Shown here: piece after piece, positions 35,766-45,519 of the stretch | Position numbering within the stretch: the first letter of the stretch is position 1 | Layout of the letters: the number at the start of each line of letters is the position of its first letter | Source: Paenibacillus ginsengihumi DSM 21568 | GTDB lineage: Bacteria > Bacillota > Bacilli > Paenibacillales > NBRC-103111 | Length of the DNA: 64,000 nt | Reading direction: 5' to 3' | Assembly: GCF_000380965.1 (NCBI RefSeq) | Contig: NZ_KB905552.1 | Coordinates: 62,001 to 126,000 of the forward strand | Notes under the pieces: model-generated | What the model was told of the DNA's origin: nothing | Database searches by the model: none | The model's input: only the letters and a program-made list of their open reading frames with translations | Position numbers and translations under genes: made by a program

Positions 35766-35769
35766 GGCG

Positions 35770-35804
35770 CAAAAAAAACGACAGGCATCGGTTAGCCTGT
35801 CGTT
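35770..35804 (-). terminator. Terminator of murI, overlapping its end
   Basis: On the minus strand: 10-bp stem AACGACAGGC/GCCTGTCGTT followed by eight T. The upstream arm lies inside the last murI codons and the stop codon is in the loop. Confidence 0.9.
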
Positions 35805-36583
35805 AGCTCCGGCGGCTCCAGCGATTGCAGCAGCTGCATCGCCTGCCTGAGGCGCTCCGTTTCCTCGGGAACCCGCTTGGAAGACATGAATCGGACATGA
35901 CCGCAGCCCCCGCCGCGAATTCCGTGCGTATCGAGAATATATTGAAGCCGGTTGACGGTGCCCGGGCCGCCGTCGATCAGCTCGACATGAGCCGGAACGA
36001 TGCGCCGCAGATGCTCGCGGTAATAAGGAAAATGGGTGCAGCCGAGCACAATCGAGCCGTACTGCTCGAGAGGATAAGGCCTAAGCTTCTCGCGCAAAAA
36101 AGGCTGGATGATGCGATCCCGGAACTCCATTCGTTCGCAATAAGCGACCAGCTCGGGAAGCGGCAGCGTGTCGACGATAGTTTCTCCGTCCACCTTGGCC
36201 ACCAGATCGTGAAATTTGCTCTCCTTCAACGTCAGCGGCGTAGCCAGGACGAGCACCCGCTTGCGCTGCGGCAAATTTCGCTCCACAGCCGGCTTGACGG
36301 CCGGCTCCATGCCTATGATGGGGAACGGAAACTCGCTTCTCAGCGCTCCTACGGCGATGCTGGTTGCTGTATTGCAGGCGATGACAAGCGCCTTGATATT
36401 CTCCGCGTGCAGCTCCCGAACGGCCTGGAACAAGCTTTGCCGCACGACTTCTCTGGGTTTGGTGCCATAGGGCACGTGCGCGGTATCGGCATAATAAATA
36501 AAGTTTTCCTCCGGCAGCCGATTCATGGCTTCCCGCAATACCGTGATGCCGCCGATGCCGGAGTCCAGAAAAGCGATTCGCAT
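35792..36583 (-). CDS. murI: Glutamate racemase
   Basis: The 263-residue enzyme has FLDSGIGG at the N terminus, the catalytic cysteines Cys70 (ACNTATS) and Cys182 (LGCTHFP), and YADTAHVPYG. It makes D-glutamate for peptidoglycan. The frame is open further upstream, but the ATG at 36583 has a GGGGAGG site and matches family length; the extra upstream codons are repeat sequence. A tandem pair of B repeats lies immediately upstream and touches the ribosome site. Confidence 0.95.
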   Translation of the reverse strand: MRIAFLDSGIGGITVLREAMNRLPEENFIYYADTAHVPYGTKPREVVRQSLFQAVRELHAENIKALVIACNTATSIAVGALRSEFPFPIIGMEPAVKPAVERNLPQRKRVLVLATPLTLKESKFHDLVAKVDGETIVDTLPLPELVAYCERMEFRDRIIQPFLREKLRPYPLEQYGSIVLGCTHFPYYREHLRRIVPAHVELIDGGPGTVNRLQYILDTHGIRGGGCGHVRFMSSKRVPEETERLRQAMQLLQSLEPPELTTG

Positions 36584-36593
36584 AAAGCCTCCC

Positions 36594-36774
36594 CTATTTT
36601 GAAAATTTGGCGGTAATCCGCCGACCCAAAATTTCAACACCGCAGGCGACGACCGATGACGAGGAAATGCTCGTCATAGGCGTCTATTTTGAAAATTTGG
36701 CGGTAATCCGCCGACCCAAAATTTCAACACCGCAGGCGACGACCGATGACGAAGGAAATGCTCGTCATAGGCGT
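36594..36774 (-). repeat. Tandem duplication of repeat B, reverse orientation
   Basis: Two nearly identical units of 90 and 91 bp (36594-36683, 36684-36774), differing by a single added A. They show best the long hairpin of element B (TTGAAAATTTGGCGG, TAAT, CCGCC, then CCCAAAATTTCAA) and the shorter GATGACGA/CTCGTCAT one. The near-identity points to a recent duplication. From 36775 to 37003 no gene is evident; CATATAAT at 36934-36941 could be a sporulation-type -10 for tgl. Confidence 0.85.
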
Positions 36775-37003
36775 GTATCCGAAACGATTCGCGCTTCAGC
36801 TTCCGTATGATCTTCGACAATACCAGTATATATGACGCCGGGGAGCGAAACAATCCGCAGCAGAGCCCCTTTTCGCCCGATTATGCTCCCTTGGAGCGTC
36901 TTCGGCATTGCAGGACTGGGCCAACCTTCCTGCACATATAATGTGATAAGCGGAGGCTCCGGCAACAGGCGGCCTTCGGAAGGAAAGGGGGAGTCCAGGC
37001 AAA

Positions 37004-37846
37004 ATGATTGTTATAGCGGGGATGCCGATTCCAGCGCATGCGCCCGGTCTGGCAGAGCTTGACGGCGCGGAGCGGCACGTCTTCGACGCAAAATACCGCA
37101 GCCCTCAAGTGTACAGCTATCCGACAATGGAGGATCTGCAGTTCGAGCTGGCGGCGCGAAGCCGGATTGCCGATGCGGCGGTCGCCCTCGAGCGGAGCGG
37201 AGCGGTCTTCGAAAATTTCAGCGATTCGTATGCCAATCCGCGCTATTGGGATCGGACGGGCCAGGGGGGATTTTTGCTGAAAAGAGGCGTCGCTCCGGCC
37301 GACGCGATAAACGATATATTTTACAACGGCAGACTCTACGGCTTCGAATGCGCGACGGCCGTAATCATCGTCTTGTACAAGGGCATTCTCGATGTGATCG
37401 GCCCCGGGCCGTTCAACAGGCTGTTCGGCGGGCTGTACCTGTATTCCTGGGAGCATGACAACGATCTGCGGCTGATTACGCGAGAGAACGTGCCGGAAAC
37501 GTTCATTGGAGACATCCTGTATGTTCGCAATCCCGACTACGACCCGAAGACGCCGGAATGGCAAGGGGAAAATCTGATTAAGCTGGGGGACGACCGCTAC
37601 TTCGGACATGGCATAGGCATCGGGTCCGTCCAATATTTTATTCGCTCCCTTAACGAAAACCGCAAGCCGGGCAGCACCCGATCCGCTTATTTGATGAACC
37701 AGGCGACTTATCCCGATTATCCTGCCTTACGCCGCCTGGCCTTTCCGCAGTCGGGGATGCCGCCGGTTCCGTTCTATTTCGGGCGCAGCCCGGACGAAAC
37801 GGTGATTCGTATCGGTTCCCGCATCCGGGTGATCGGCGCGTCATGA
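37004..37846 (+). CDS. tgl: Spore-coat protein-glutamine gamma-glutamyltransferase (transglutaminase)
   Basis: The 280-residue protein follows Bacillus Tgl along its length: MEDLQFEL near the N terminus, FECATAVIIV with catalytic Cys116 (the same residue number as in B. subtilis), GDILYVRNPDYDP, WQGENLIKLG and YFGHGIGI. It cross-links spore-coat proteins through Gln-Lys bonds. It is about 35 residues longer than the B. subtilis protein, mainly at the C-terminal end. An AAGGGGGAG ribosome site precedes the ATG. Its presence marks a spore former. Confidence 0.9.
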   Translation: MIVIAGMPIPAHAPGLAELDGAERHVFDAKYRSPQVYSYPTMEDLQFELAARSRIADAAVALERSGAVFENFSDSYANPRYWDRTGQGGFLLKRGVAPADAINDIFYNGRLYGFECATAVIIVLYKGILDVIGPGPFNRLFGGLYLYSWEHDNDLRLITRENVPETFIGDILYVRNPDYDPKTPEWQGENLIKLGDDRYFGHGIGIGSVQYFIRSLNENRKPGSTRSAYLMNQATYPDYPALRRLAFPQSGMPPVPFYFGRSPDETVIRIGSRIRVIGAS

Positions 37847-37892
37847 GCGCTTCGGGGCCGGTCCTTGCGGTCCGAACATAGCGTCAGCGATA

Positions 37893-37944
37893 CACAGCTT
37901 TGCCTGGAGCGGGACATCCCGCGCGGCGGAGCTGTTTTTCTTTT
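37893..37944 (+). terminator. Terminator after tgl
   Basis: Outer stem ACAGCT/AGCTGT enclosing a GCGGGA/TCCCGC hairpin, followed by TTTTCTTTT. Confidence 0.75.
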
Positions 37945-38016
37945 GCCTGCCTCAAGCTGTCCGGCTTAGAATATTGCTCACAAAATTTCAGTAGTATAAA
38001 ATAATATAGCAGATGG

Positions 38017-38080
38017 CCTGTGACGAACATCACCTTCATCATCGGCCGTCGCCTTCGGTTGCTGAAAATTTGCCAGGGAG
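38017..38080 (+). repeat. Partial dispersed repeat B upstream of msrAB
   Basis: GTGACGAACATCACCTTC, ATCATCGGCCGTCGCCTTCGG and TGCTGAAAATTTGCC match element B. The msrAB ribosome site GGAGGAGGG starts where the repeat ends. Confidence 0.65.
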
Positions 38081-38092
38081 GAGGGAATTCCG

Positions 38093-39076
38093 TTGAATCC
38101 GAACGAAACGCAGGAAGGCCGCTATGAGACCGCGACCTTCGCGGGCGGCTGCTTTTGGTGCATGGTCGAGCCGTTCGAGGAATTGCCGGGAATCGTTCGG
38201 GTCGTCTCCGGCTATACGGGAGGGCATAAGCCGAATCCGACTTACGAAGAGGTATGCTCGGAAACGACCGGACATGCGGAAGCGGTACAGATTGTTTTTG
38301 ATCCGGAGCTGTTTTCTTATGAAAGGCTGCTCGCTATATTTTGGAGGCAGATCGATCCGACCGATCCGGGTGGGCAATTCCATGACCGCGGCGAGTCGTA
38401 CCGAACGGCTATTTTCTATCACAGCGAGGAACAGAGGCGGAAGGCGGAGGCTTCCAAGCGGGAGCTCGAGGCAAGCGGCAGGTTCAACCGGCCGATTGTG
38501 ACCCCGATCGTTCCGGCCGCGACCTTCTATCCCGCCGAGGAATACCATCAGGGGTACCATAAGAAAAATCCGCTGCGCTACAAAATGTACAAAAAAGGCT
38601 CCGGTCGCGAGGCGTTCATCAAGGAGCACTGGGGTACCCGGAAGGACCGCGAGGAGCTTCGGCAGAGGCTTACGCCGCTGCAGTTCGAGGTGACGCAAAA
38701 TAATGCGACCGAGCCGCCGTTTCGCAACGAATTTTGGGATCACAAGGAGCCGGGCATTTATGTGGATATCGTCTCGGGAGAACCGCTGTTCAGCTCGCGG
38801 GACAAATTCGATTCCGGCTGCGGTTGGCCGAGCTTCACCAGGCCGATTGCCAGCGGGAGCATTAAGGAAGAAGCGGATTTCAGCCACGGCATGATTCGCA
38901 CCGAGGTGCGCAGCCGCGAAGGCGACTCCCATCTGGGACATGTCTTCGCCGACGGTCCGGCGCCGACCGGGCTCAGGTACTGCATCAACTCGGCGGCGCT
39001 TCGCTTTATTCCGAAGGACAAGATGGAAGAAGAAGGATACGGAGCTTATCTTCCATGGGTGGAGGACAGCCGCTGA
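38093..39076 (+). CDS. msrAB: Bifunctional peptide-methionine sulfoxide reductase MsrA/MsrB
   Basis: A 327-residue fusion. The MsrA half (about 8-170) has GCFWC with catalytic Cys20 and reduces the S-sulfoxide. The MsrB half (about 190-320) has [15 protein letters not shown] and catalytic Cys297 in [11 protein letters not shown] and reduces the R-sulfoxide. No signal peptide, so it is cytosolic. The start is a TTG behind GGAGGAGGG; no other start fits. Terminators on both sides make it monocistronic. Confidence 0.95.
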   Translation: MNPNETQEGRYETATFAGGCFWCMVEPFEELPGIVRVVSGYTGGHKPNPTYEEVCSETTGHAEAVQIVFDPELFSYERLLAIFWRQIDPTDPGGQFHDRGESYRTAIFYHSEEQRRKAEASKRELEASGRFNRPIVTPIVPAATFYPAEEYHQGYHKKNPLRYKMYKKGSGREAFIKEHWGTRKDREELRQRLTPLQFEVTQNNATEPPFRNEFWDHKEPGIYVDIVSGEPLFSSRDKFDSGCGWPSFTRPIASGSIKEEADFSHGMIRTEVRSREGDSHLGHVFADGPAPTGLRYCINSAALRFIPKDKMEEEGYGAYLPWVEDSR

Positions 39077-39124
39077 AGTCTTAAAGCAGGCGCCTCCCGC
39101 AGGATATACGAATCGTCTGTACTG

Positions 39125-39150
39125 GCCCTCGCAGCGCGAGGGTCTTTTTT
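39125..39150 (+). terminator. Terminator after msrAB
   Basis: Stem CCCTCG/CGAGGG with a 5-nt loop, then TCTTTTTT. Confidence 0.9.
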
Positions 39151-39471
39151 CATCCGATCATTACGGCGGAAGCTCCCGGGCGGCCGAGCCAATGCTGAAT
39201 AAATTAATGGAAATGTCACTTTTTTTACGTGAAATTTGGCGGCCTGTACGCCCAAACAGGTAAGTTAACGATACGCTGTATTCGATCAAACTTGACAAGA
39301 GATGAAACTTTATTACGAAGCGAGCCACGTCCTGATGGTCGTTTTTACACGATTTTCCGCCGAATTTCGACAAAGTGACGGGGGATCGTCGTTATTATGT
39401 TATCATTTAATTTCGTTGTAGGTAATGTTATGTGTTAGTTAATGTAATATATTATTACAATCCGCAATATC

Positions 39472-39501
39472 TTGTCAAACGGATTTGTTTGCGATTAAAA
39501 T
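39472..39501 (+). promoter_or_regulatory. Probable promoter of gdhA
   Basis: TTGTCA (39472-39477), 18-bp spacer, TAAAAT (39496-39501), in an AT-rich stretch 43 bp before the ATG. The rest of 39151-39471 is AT-rich with no gene. Confidence 0.5.
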
Positions 39502-39543
39502 ACTAAAGAGGTTAATCTATATGAGAAGATGGGCGGGAAGTAA

Positions 39544-40929
<1,386 letters not shown>

Positions 40930-41090
40930 GCTAAGATTTGAAGAGACGGGGCAGGGGCGCTTGCCGCTGTAATGCTACGAAGCCCTGCTGCGCTGCAGAG
41001 CGTTCAATCATTTGCAGGTAAACCTTGGACTGCTTGCGAACGGGCCGATGATGTCCGATTCGTCATCCTATGGATAGGCGTTATTCCCAT

Positions 41091-41154
41091 AAAACGGCCG
41101 GCGCGGCCAATCCGGTGCATGTTTTGCCCGGATGGTCGCGCCGGCCGTTCGTTT
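41091..41154. terminator. Bidirectional terminator between gdhA and the DUF1992 gene
   Basis: Long stem AACGGCCGGCGCG/CGCGCCGGCCGTT with further inner pairing (CCGG/CCGG), TTC-GTTT on the plus side and TTTT on the minus side. It lies between two convergent genes. Confidence 0.85.
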
Positions 41155-41175
41155 GTACAGCGTCTCAGCCGCTGC

Positions 41176-41688
41176 CTACCGCCATCGCTCCCACTGCTCG
41201 CGGATATTGTCGCGCGTCACCTTCCTGCGGTGCAGCGCCAGGCTGGGGGAGCGGGAATTCATCTCGGCGATCAGCCGGTTCACGGCGGCCAATGCTTCGT
41301 CAATCTGTGCCGGATCTCCATCTGCTTCAATCAGCTGCAGCGTCTGCTCCATCTGCAGCTGCAGCTCGCGGCGGAGGGCTACCCAAGGGGGCGGCACATT
41401 GGCCTGCTTCAATATCGTCGTCAGGATATCTCCGGTCGGCACGACGAGCGGCTTGCCCTTGCCCGGCAACTGGTCGAGCCCGCCCTTGCGCACAAATTCC
41501 TCGTAGGCGTCGTCAACCCACTGCTTTTTGCGGCGCTCTCCGGACAGCATCGCCTCGGTATCCTCGAACGTTTCGGCAGGAAGCGGGATGATCGGCCGCT
41601 CGGCATCGCTGCGGGACGAACGGTAAGCGTTCCGGCGTTCCTCACGGCCGGAACCCCCATACGGTCCTTGGGAATCAGCGGACAACAT
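41176..41688 (-). CDS. DUF1992 (DnaJ-homologue subfamily C member 28-like) protein
   Basis: 170 residues from an ATG at 41688 with AGAGGTG upstream; the frame is open further up but without a better start. The DUF1992 core is clear: KKQWVDDAYEEFVRKGGLDQLPGKGKPL, then VPPPWVALRRELQLQ and RDNIREQWERWR at the end. In eukaryotes this domain occurs in DNAJC28; the bacterial function is unknown. No J-domain is present here. Confidence 0.8.
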   Translation of the reverse strand: MLSADSQGPYGGSGREERRNAYRSSRSDAERPIIPLPAETFEDTEAMLSGERRKKQWVDDAYEEFVRKGGLDQLPGKGKPLVVPTGDILTTILKQANVPPPWVALRRELQLQMEQTLQLIEADGDPAQIDEALAAVNRLIAEMNSRSPSLALHRRKVTRDNIREQWERWR

Positions 41689-42125
41689 GCTGCACCTCTT
41701 TTCGGCGGAATCGATAATATCTTCAGCGTAGCGCTTCCAAGGGGTTTGCGTCAAGGCGCATGTGCCGCGGGTGCTGCCGGATTGGCCCGTATATAGCAAA
41801 TCTTGAATCCGCGGCGTGCTCGGGCCAGGTGTCGGCATGCGGCTTACCGGGACCATCAGGAGAACGAATGTTTTAAGCGGCACGGGAAAAGACGGCGATC
41901 ATCGCCGCTTCCGCTTTCGGATAGCCGACCGCGGACTTGGGCAATCCTGATGGTGAGAGGAAGGGCGATCCTCGCTTGAGCCGCAGATATCGCAGATGCA
42001 GATATCGAAATATGAACGGAAGTCTGCGGAGGATTGGCGCCTGCTCGCTTCGCTTCTGGCGTCGGACGGTTCGGACGAGCGGCATGAAACAGGCGCTGTA
42101 CACCGTTATCGCATGATCATTCGCC

Positions 42126-43031
42126 TTACGATTCGGATTTCAACCGTTCGAACTCGGCCAGCGCCTGCTCCAAGCCGTAATTGAGGAGGCGGGTTTTGAA
42201 GCCTTTGGGCTGGTCCTCGGACAAGGCGTCGAGCTTGGCAAGCAAGTCTCGGCGCAGGTGAACCTTGACCTTGTCATGCGTTTGGCGGCGCTTGCTCTTC
42301 TTAAGCGGCTGCTTCAGCAGCTCGATCAGCGCCGCGCTGCCGCTGTCGGTTTCATTCGTCCTTGGCGGGGCATTGTTCGCCGCTGTTCGCATATCGGCTT
42401 TTTCGCGGTCGTTGGCCGCGTGCTCCAGCGCCGCGGCGCGGCGCTTGCCGTCCGCGAGCCCTGCCGCGGAATCGGCAGCAAGCCCCGCCTCGGCGGCGGC
42501 AGGCACCGCCGGAGGCATCGCCGCAGCGGAGGGCGCTTCCACGGCAGGCGCTGCCGTTGCGGCTGCTTCCGCCTGTCGCCGCCTGCCGCTGGGCGACTGC
42601 GTCGCGCTGCGCGGGCGGCCTCCCGCGGCCGCCTTGCTCCGGCTGCGCCGGGCAGCGGGCTTAGCCGCGCTGGCGGCCTCGGCGGGGCGCTCAGGCGGGG
42701 GCGCGCCGGCGCTGTCCGCGTGGTCGGCTTCGGCCGCGGCTTTCGCCACCGCGACGTGGCCCGCTTCCGCCGGGGCGGCGCCCCCCGCGGCTTTCGCTTC
42801 CGCGCCGGCGCTGTCCGCGTGGTCGGCTTCAGCCGCGGCTTTCGCCGCCGCAGCTTTCGCCGCGCCCGTGCCCGCGCCGGACGGCTCCGCGCGCTCCATG
42901 GCGGCCTGTTGCGCGGCGGCGGCCGGCCGCGCGCCGCGACCGCTTGTTGCCGGCTGTCCGGCGCCGTCCGCTGGCTGCGATACGCCGCTCTTGTTCGGCT
43001 GGGCGTCCATGACGTTCGAGTCCTCCGTCAT
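42126..43031 (-). CDS. Ala-rich protein with basic tail and C-terminal ribbon-helix-helix-like domain
   Basis: 301 residues from ATG 43031 (AAGGTGA upstream); ATG 43010 with GGAGG is an alternative. Residues 1-230 are low complexity: Ala-rich, with a 15-residue segment around AEADHADSAGA occurring twice and a basic patch (ARRSRSKAAAGGRPRS, SGRRRQ) like histone-H1 or AT-hook tails. The last 60 residues look folded: a strand (DKVKVHL), a helix (RRDLLAKLDALSED) and a second helix (KTRLLNYGLEQALAEFERL), as in ribbon-helix-helix DNA-binding proteins. A nucleoid-binding role is an inference. Repeat B supplies the start region. Confidence 0.7.
   Translation of the reverse strand: MTEDSNVMDAQPNKSGVSQPADGAGQPATSGRGARPAAAAQQAAMERAEPSGAGTGAAKAAAAKAAAEADHADSAGAEAKAAGGAAPAEAGHVAVAKAAAEADHADSAGAPPPERPAEAASAAKPAARRSRSKAAAGGRPRSATQSPSGRRRQAEAAATAAPAVEAPSAAAMPPAVPAAAEAGLAADSAAGLADGKRRAAALEHAANDREKADMRTAANNAPPRTNETDSGSAALIELLKQPLKKSKRRQTHDKVKVHLRRDLLAKLDALSEDQPKGFKTRLLNYGLEQALAEFERLKSES
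42703..42848. repeat. Direct repeat within the Ala-rich gene
   Basis: A stretch of about 46 bp, starting GCGCCGGCGCTGTCCGCGTG, occurs at 42703-42748 and 42802-42847 with one mismatch visible. It encodes the duplicated AEADHADSAGA segment. Confidence 0.8.
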
Positions 43032-43095
43032 CGGCCGTCACCTTCGGTGATTGAGCATTGGCTGACGATCGTCTTCAAATGATTCATGACGAAAA
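43010..43095 (+). repeat. Degenerate repeat B at the 5' end of the Ala-rich gene
   Basis: CCGTCATCGGCCGTCACCTTCGG and a following TTGAGCATTGGCTGACGATC match element B. The minus-strand ATG at 43031 and its AAGGTGA site are part of the repeat. The remaining gap to 43460 is AT-rich with no gene I can support. Confidence 0.6.
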
Positions 43096-43460
43096 CCTCC
43101 TCTTGGTCAGGGACATGTCATATGAACTGACAACGATAGGGCATAGCGATACGGAGAATTGGCTACATTTTCTTTTATTGTAACATAATTACTTGCGGCA
43201 GGCGAAAATAAAATCTCCGAAACTTCTGGATTGGATAAATCTCTGGAATCGATAATTTGACGCATTTGAAGGAAAAAAGCCTGCGGCATCCGTCTGTACA
43301 TATGAATGATTGTTTTTGACCGCGGGGAAAACGTCGGATGGCCAAAGTCGTGTCTGTTTCGGACGCTTTGCCTGCCTCTTGTTTGCATGCGTGCCTCTTG
43401 TTAGCAGAAGCGGTGCGGCGTGCCGCCGTTTTCCCGATGTCAGGCAGAGGTGTGAGTTCA

Positions 43461-44594
43461 TTGCTTCAAGCGTATTTGTGGCCGATCGGACAGGCGCTGC
43501 TCACTTTTCCGGTGCTCGCGCTTCTGTTCACGCTCCCTTTTCTCATCGTCCAATACCGCAAGCACGGCTATGTGCACAAATTGCGCGGCCTCGTTCTGTA
43601 TTCACTGCTTCTTTATTTGCTGACCGCCCTTTATTTGGTCATTTTGCCCTTGCCGGAAACGCGCAGCAACTGCCCGCCGGGAGCGGGGACCAGCGGCTAT
43701 GTGCAGAGCGTCCCGCTGCAATTCGTCCGCGATTTTCTGAAGGAAACGCAGTTTAAGCCGGGCGTGCCGTCCACCTATTGGGGCGTGCTGAAGGAGCGGG
43801 CTTTCCTGCAGGCGGCCTTCAACGTGCTGCTGTTCGTTCCGTTCGGGCTCATTTTGCGATATTATTTTCGCAGAAAGCTGTGGATTTCGGTCGCTTGGTC
43901 GCTGCTGCTCTCGCTCCTTTTCGAGGTGACGCAGGTGACGGGCATTTACGGCATTTTCGAATGTCCGTACCGGCTGTTCGATGTAGACGACCTGCTCCTT
44001 AACACGTCGGGAGGGCTTCTCGGCTGGTTGGTAGCGCCATGGCTGACCGGATTTCTACCCCGTATCCATAAGCTGGACGACGAGGTCGATTTGACGACAG
44101 TCCGGGTCAGCTATATTCGCCGCCTGATCGCCTGGCAGCTTGACGCCGTGCTGCTCTTCGCCGCGTTCGCGCTGTTCGGCCTGTTCGGGAAGCCGGTCGC
44201 CGCCGCGGCTGTCGCAGGTGTGTATTTCATCGTGCTTCCTTACGTTACGGGCGGCCTGACGCTCGGCAAGGCGGCGGTGCGCATTCGTTTGCAGGGGAGG
44301 GGCGAACGGCCGACGCTGCGCGAGCTGGCGATGCGGTACGTACCTTTATACGGGATCATCGGCGGAATGAATTACATGGTCCTGAGCCGTAAGCTGGAGA
44401 TGCTGCCCCCTTATGTTTTGACAGGGTGGATTTTCGTTCTTGTTCCGGTGAATGCGGCTTTTGCCCTGCATGTCCTGCTACGGCTGTTCCGAAGGGACAA
44501 AGGGCTGTTCTATGAGGAATGGAGCGGAACGAAGCATGTCGTGAGCGCAAGCGGCCTGAAGCCGCGCGAAACGAACCGCCCGAAGCCGCGCTAG
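43461..44594 (+). CDS. VanZ-like/RDD-domain membrane protein
   Basis: About 377 residues if it starts at the TTG at 43461 (AGAGGTG at good spacing); GTG 43452 and ATG 43437 are in frame too. The N-terminal part (about 1-205) is VanZ-like, with segments near AFNVLLFVPFGLIL and SLLFEVTQVTGIYG and an acidic DVDDLLLNTSGGLLGW. The C-terminal part (about 220-350) is an RDD domain (YIRRLIAWQLDAVLLF, GGLTLGKAAVRIRL). VanZ proteins are linked to teicoplanin tolerance and RDD proteins to transport, but neither function is firm. Confidence 0.8.
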   Translation: MLQAYLWPIGQALLTFPVLALLFTLPFLIVQYRKHGYVHKLRGLVLYSLLLYLLTALYLVILPLPETRSNCPPGAGTSGYVQSVPLQFVRDFLKETQFKPGVPSTYWGVLKERAFLQAAFNVLLFVPFGLILRYYFRRKLWISVAWSLLLSLLFEVTQVTGIYGIFECPYRLFDVDDLLLNTSGGLLGWLVAPWLTGFLPRIHKLDDEVDLTTVRVSYIRRLIAWQLDAVLLFAAFALFGLFGKPVAAAAVAGVYFIVLPYVTGGLTLGKAAVRIRLQGRGERPTLRELAMRYVPLYGIIGGMNYMVLSRKLEMLPPYVLTGWIFVLVPVNAAFALHVLLRLFRRDKGLFYEEWSGTKHVVSASGLKPRETNRPKPR

Positions 44595-44673
44595 CCAAAG
44601 TCGCCCACTTTTCCTTTCCGCCGATTTCTAGTAATATGGTTTCTACAAGAGGGTGGAACGGAGGAGAGGCTTG

Positions 44674-45519
44674 GTGAACCGGAGTGACGAGCCGTTAGTC
44701 TCGGTCATTGTACCGACTTACAACCGGCCTGGCTTTTTGTGCGAATTGCTGGAATCGCTTGTCCGGCAAACCTATCGGCGCTTGCAGATCATCGTCGCCA
44801 ATGACGCGGGGGAACCGGTCGATTTCGTTCGGGAGCTGTATCCCGAGCTGGATGTGACGGTCATCCATATGGAGCGGAACGCCGGTCATGTGCATGCGCG
44901 CAATAGAGCTCTAAAAGAGGCGTGGGGCGAGTATGTACTGCTGTGCGACGATGACGATCTGCTGCTGCCGGGCCATGTGGAGCGGATGCTGGCCGAGCTT
45001 GCCGATTGCGATATGGCGTATTCAGACGTGGAAATCTTCGATTACGTCGTCGAGGACGGGGTGCGGCGGGCGGTCAACCGGTTCGTCTTCGCCTATGAGC
45101 ATGACCCGGAAGCGATGCGCCGGTTTTCGACCTTCGTTCCTTCCGGCTGCATGTACCGCCGCAGCATGCACGATGAGCTGGGCGAATTCGATACGGACAT
45201 GTACCATTACTGGGACTGGGACTTTTATCTGCGGTCGGCGGCGCGGTTTCGGGTGAAGCGCGTTCCTTGCGCCAGCGCGCTGTATGCGTACTCTCAGGTC
45301 GGCGGGAATTTGTCTGGCAGCCCGGCGGATATGAGGCCGTATCTGGACAAGCTGTCGGCCAAGCACGGGCTCGGGGAGCTGCCGAGCAAAAACTTCTTCC
45401 TGCTGCTGGAAGAGCCGGAGGTGAAGGCCCGCCGGGCCGTCACGGAGGTGCTGTGGGACGGAGCTCCGTTCGTCTCGCGCCTGGCCGGCAAAGCTTCGAG
45501 GGAGGTCGATACCGTTTGA
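44674..45519 (+). CDS. Family 2 glycosyltransferase
   Basis: 281 residues with a GT-A fold: VSVIVPTYNRPGFL at the N terminus, nucleotide-sugar contacts, the acidic LLCDDDDLLLPGH (DXD motif) and YHYWDWDFYLR further on. It moves a sugar from a nucleotide donor to an unknown acceptor, perhaps in cell-surface glycans. GTG start at 44674 behind GGAGGAG. The stop overlaps the recQ start (TTGA). Confidence 0.88.
   Translation: MNRSDEPLVSVIVPTYNRPGFLCELLESLVRQTYRRLQIIVANDAGEPVDFVRELYPELDVTVIHMERNAGHVHARNRALKEAWGEYVLLCDDDDLLLPGHVERMLAELADCDMAYSDVEIFDYVVEDGVRRAVNRFVFAYEHDPEAMRRFSTFVPSGCMYRRSMHDELGEFDTDMYHYWDWDFYLRSAARFRVKRVPCASALYAYSQVGGNLSGSPADMRPYLDKLSAKHGLGELPSKNFFLLLEEPEVKARRAVTEVLWDGAPFVSRLAGKASREVDTV

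Noticed and set aside
41688-41883. N-terminal extension of the DUF1992 protein
   Set aside because: In frame, but without ribosome site; the ATG at 41688 has AGAGGTG and starts a family-like protein.
43107-43388. Small minus-strand frame (93 codons) in the gap before the VanZ/RDD gene
   Set aside because: No ribosome site, no recognisable domain and unusual codon use; partly AT-rich intergenic sequence.
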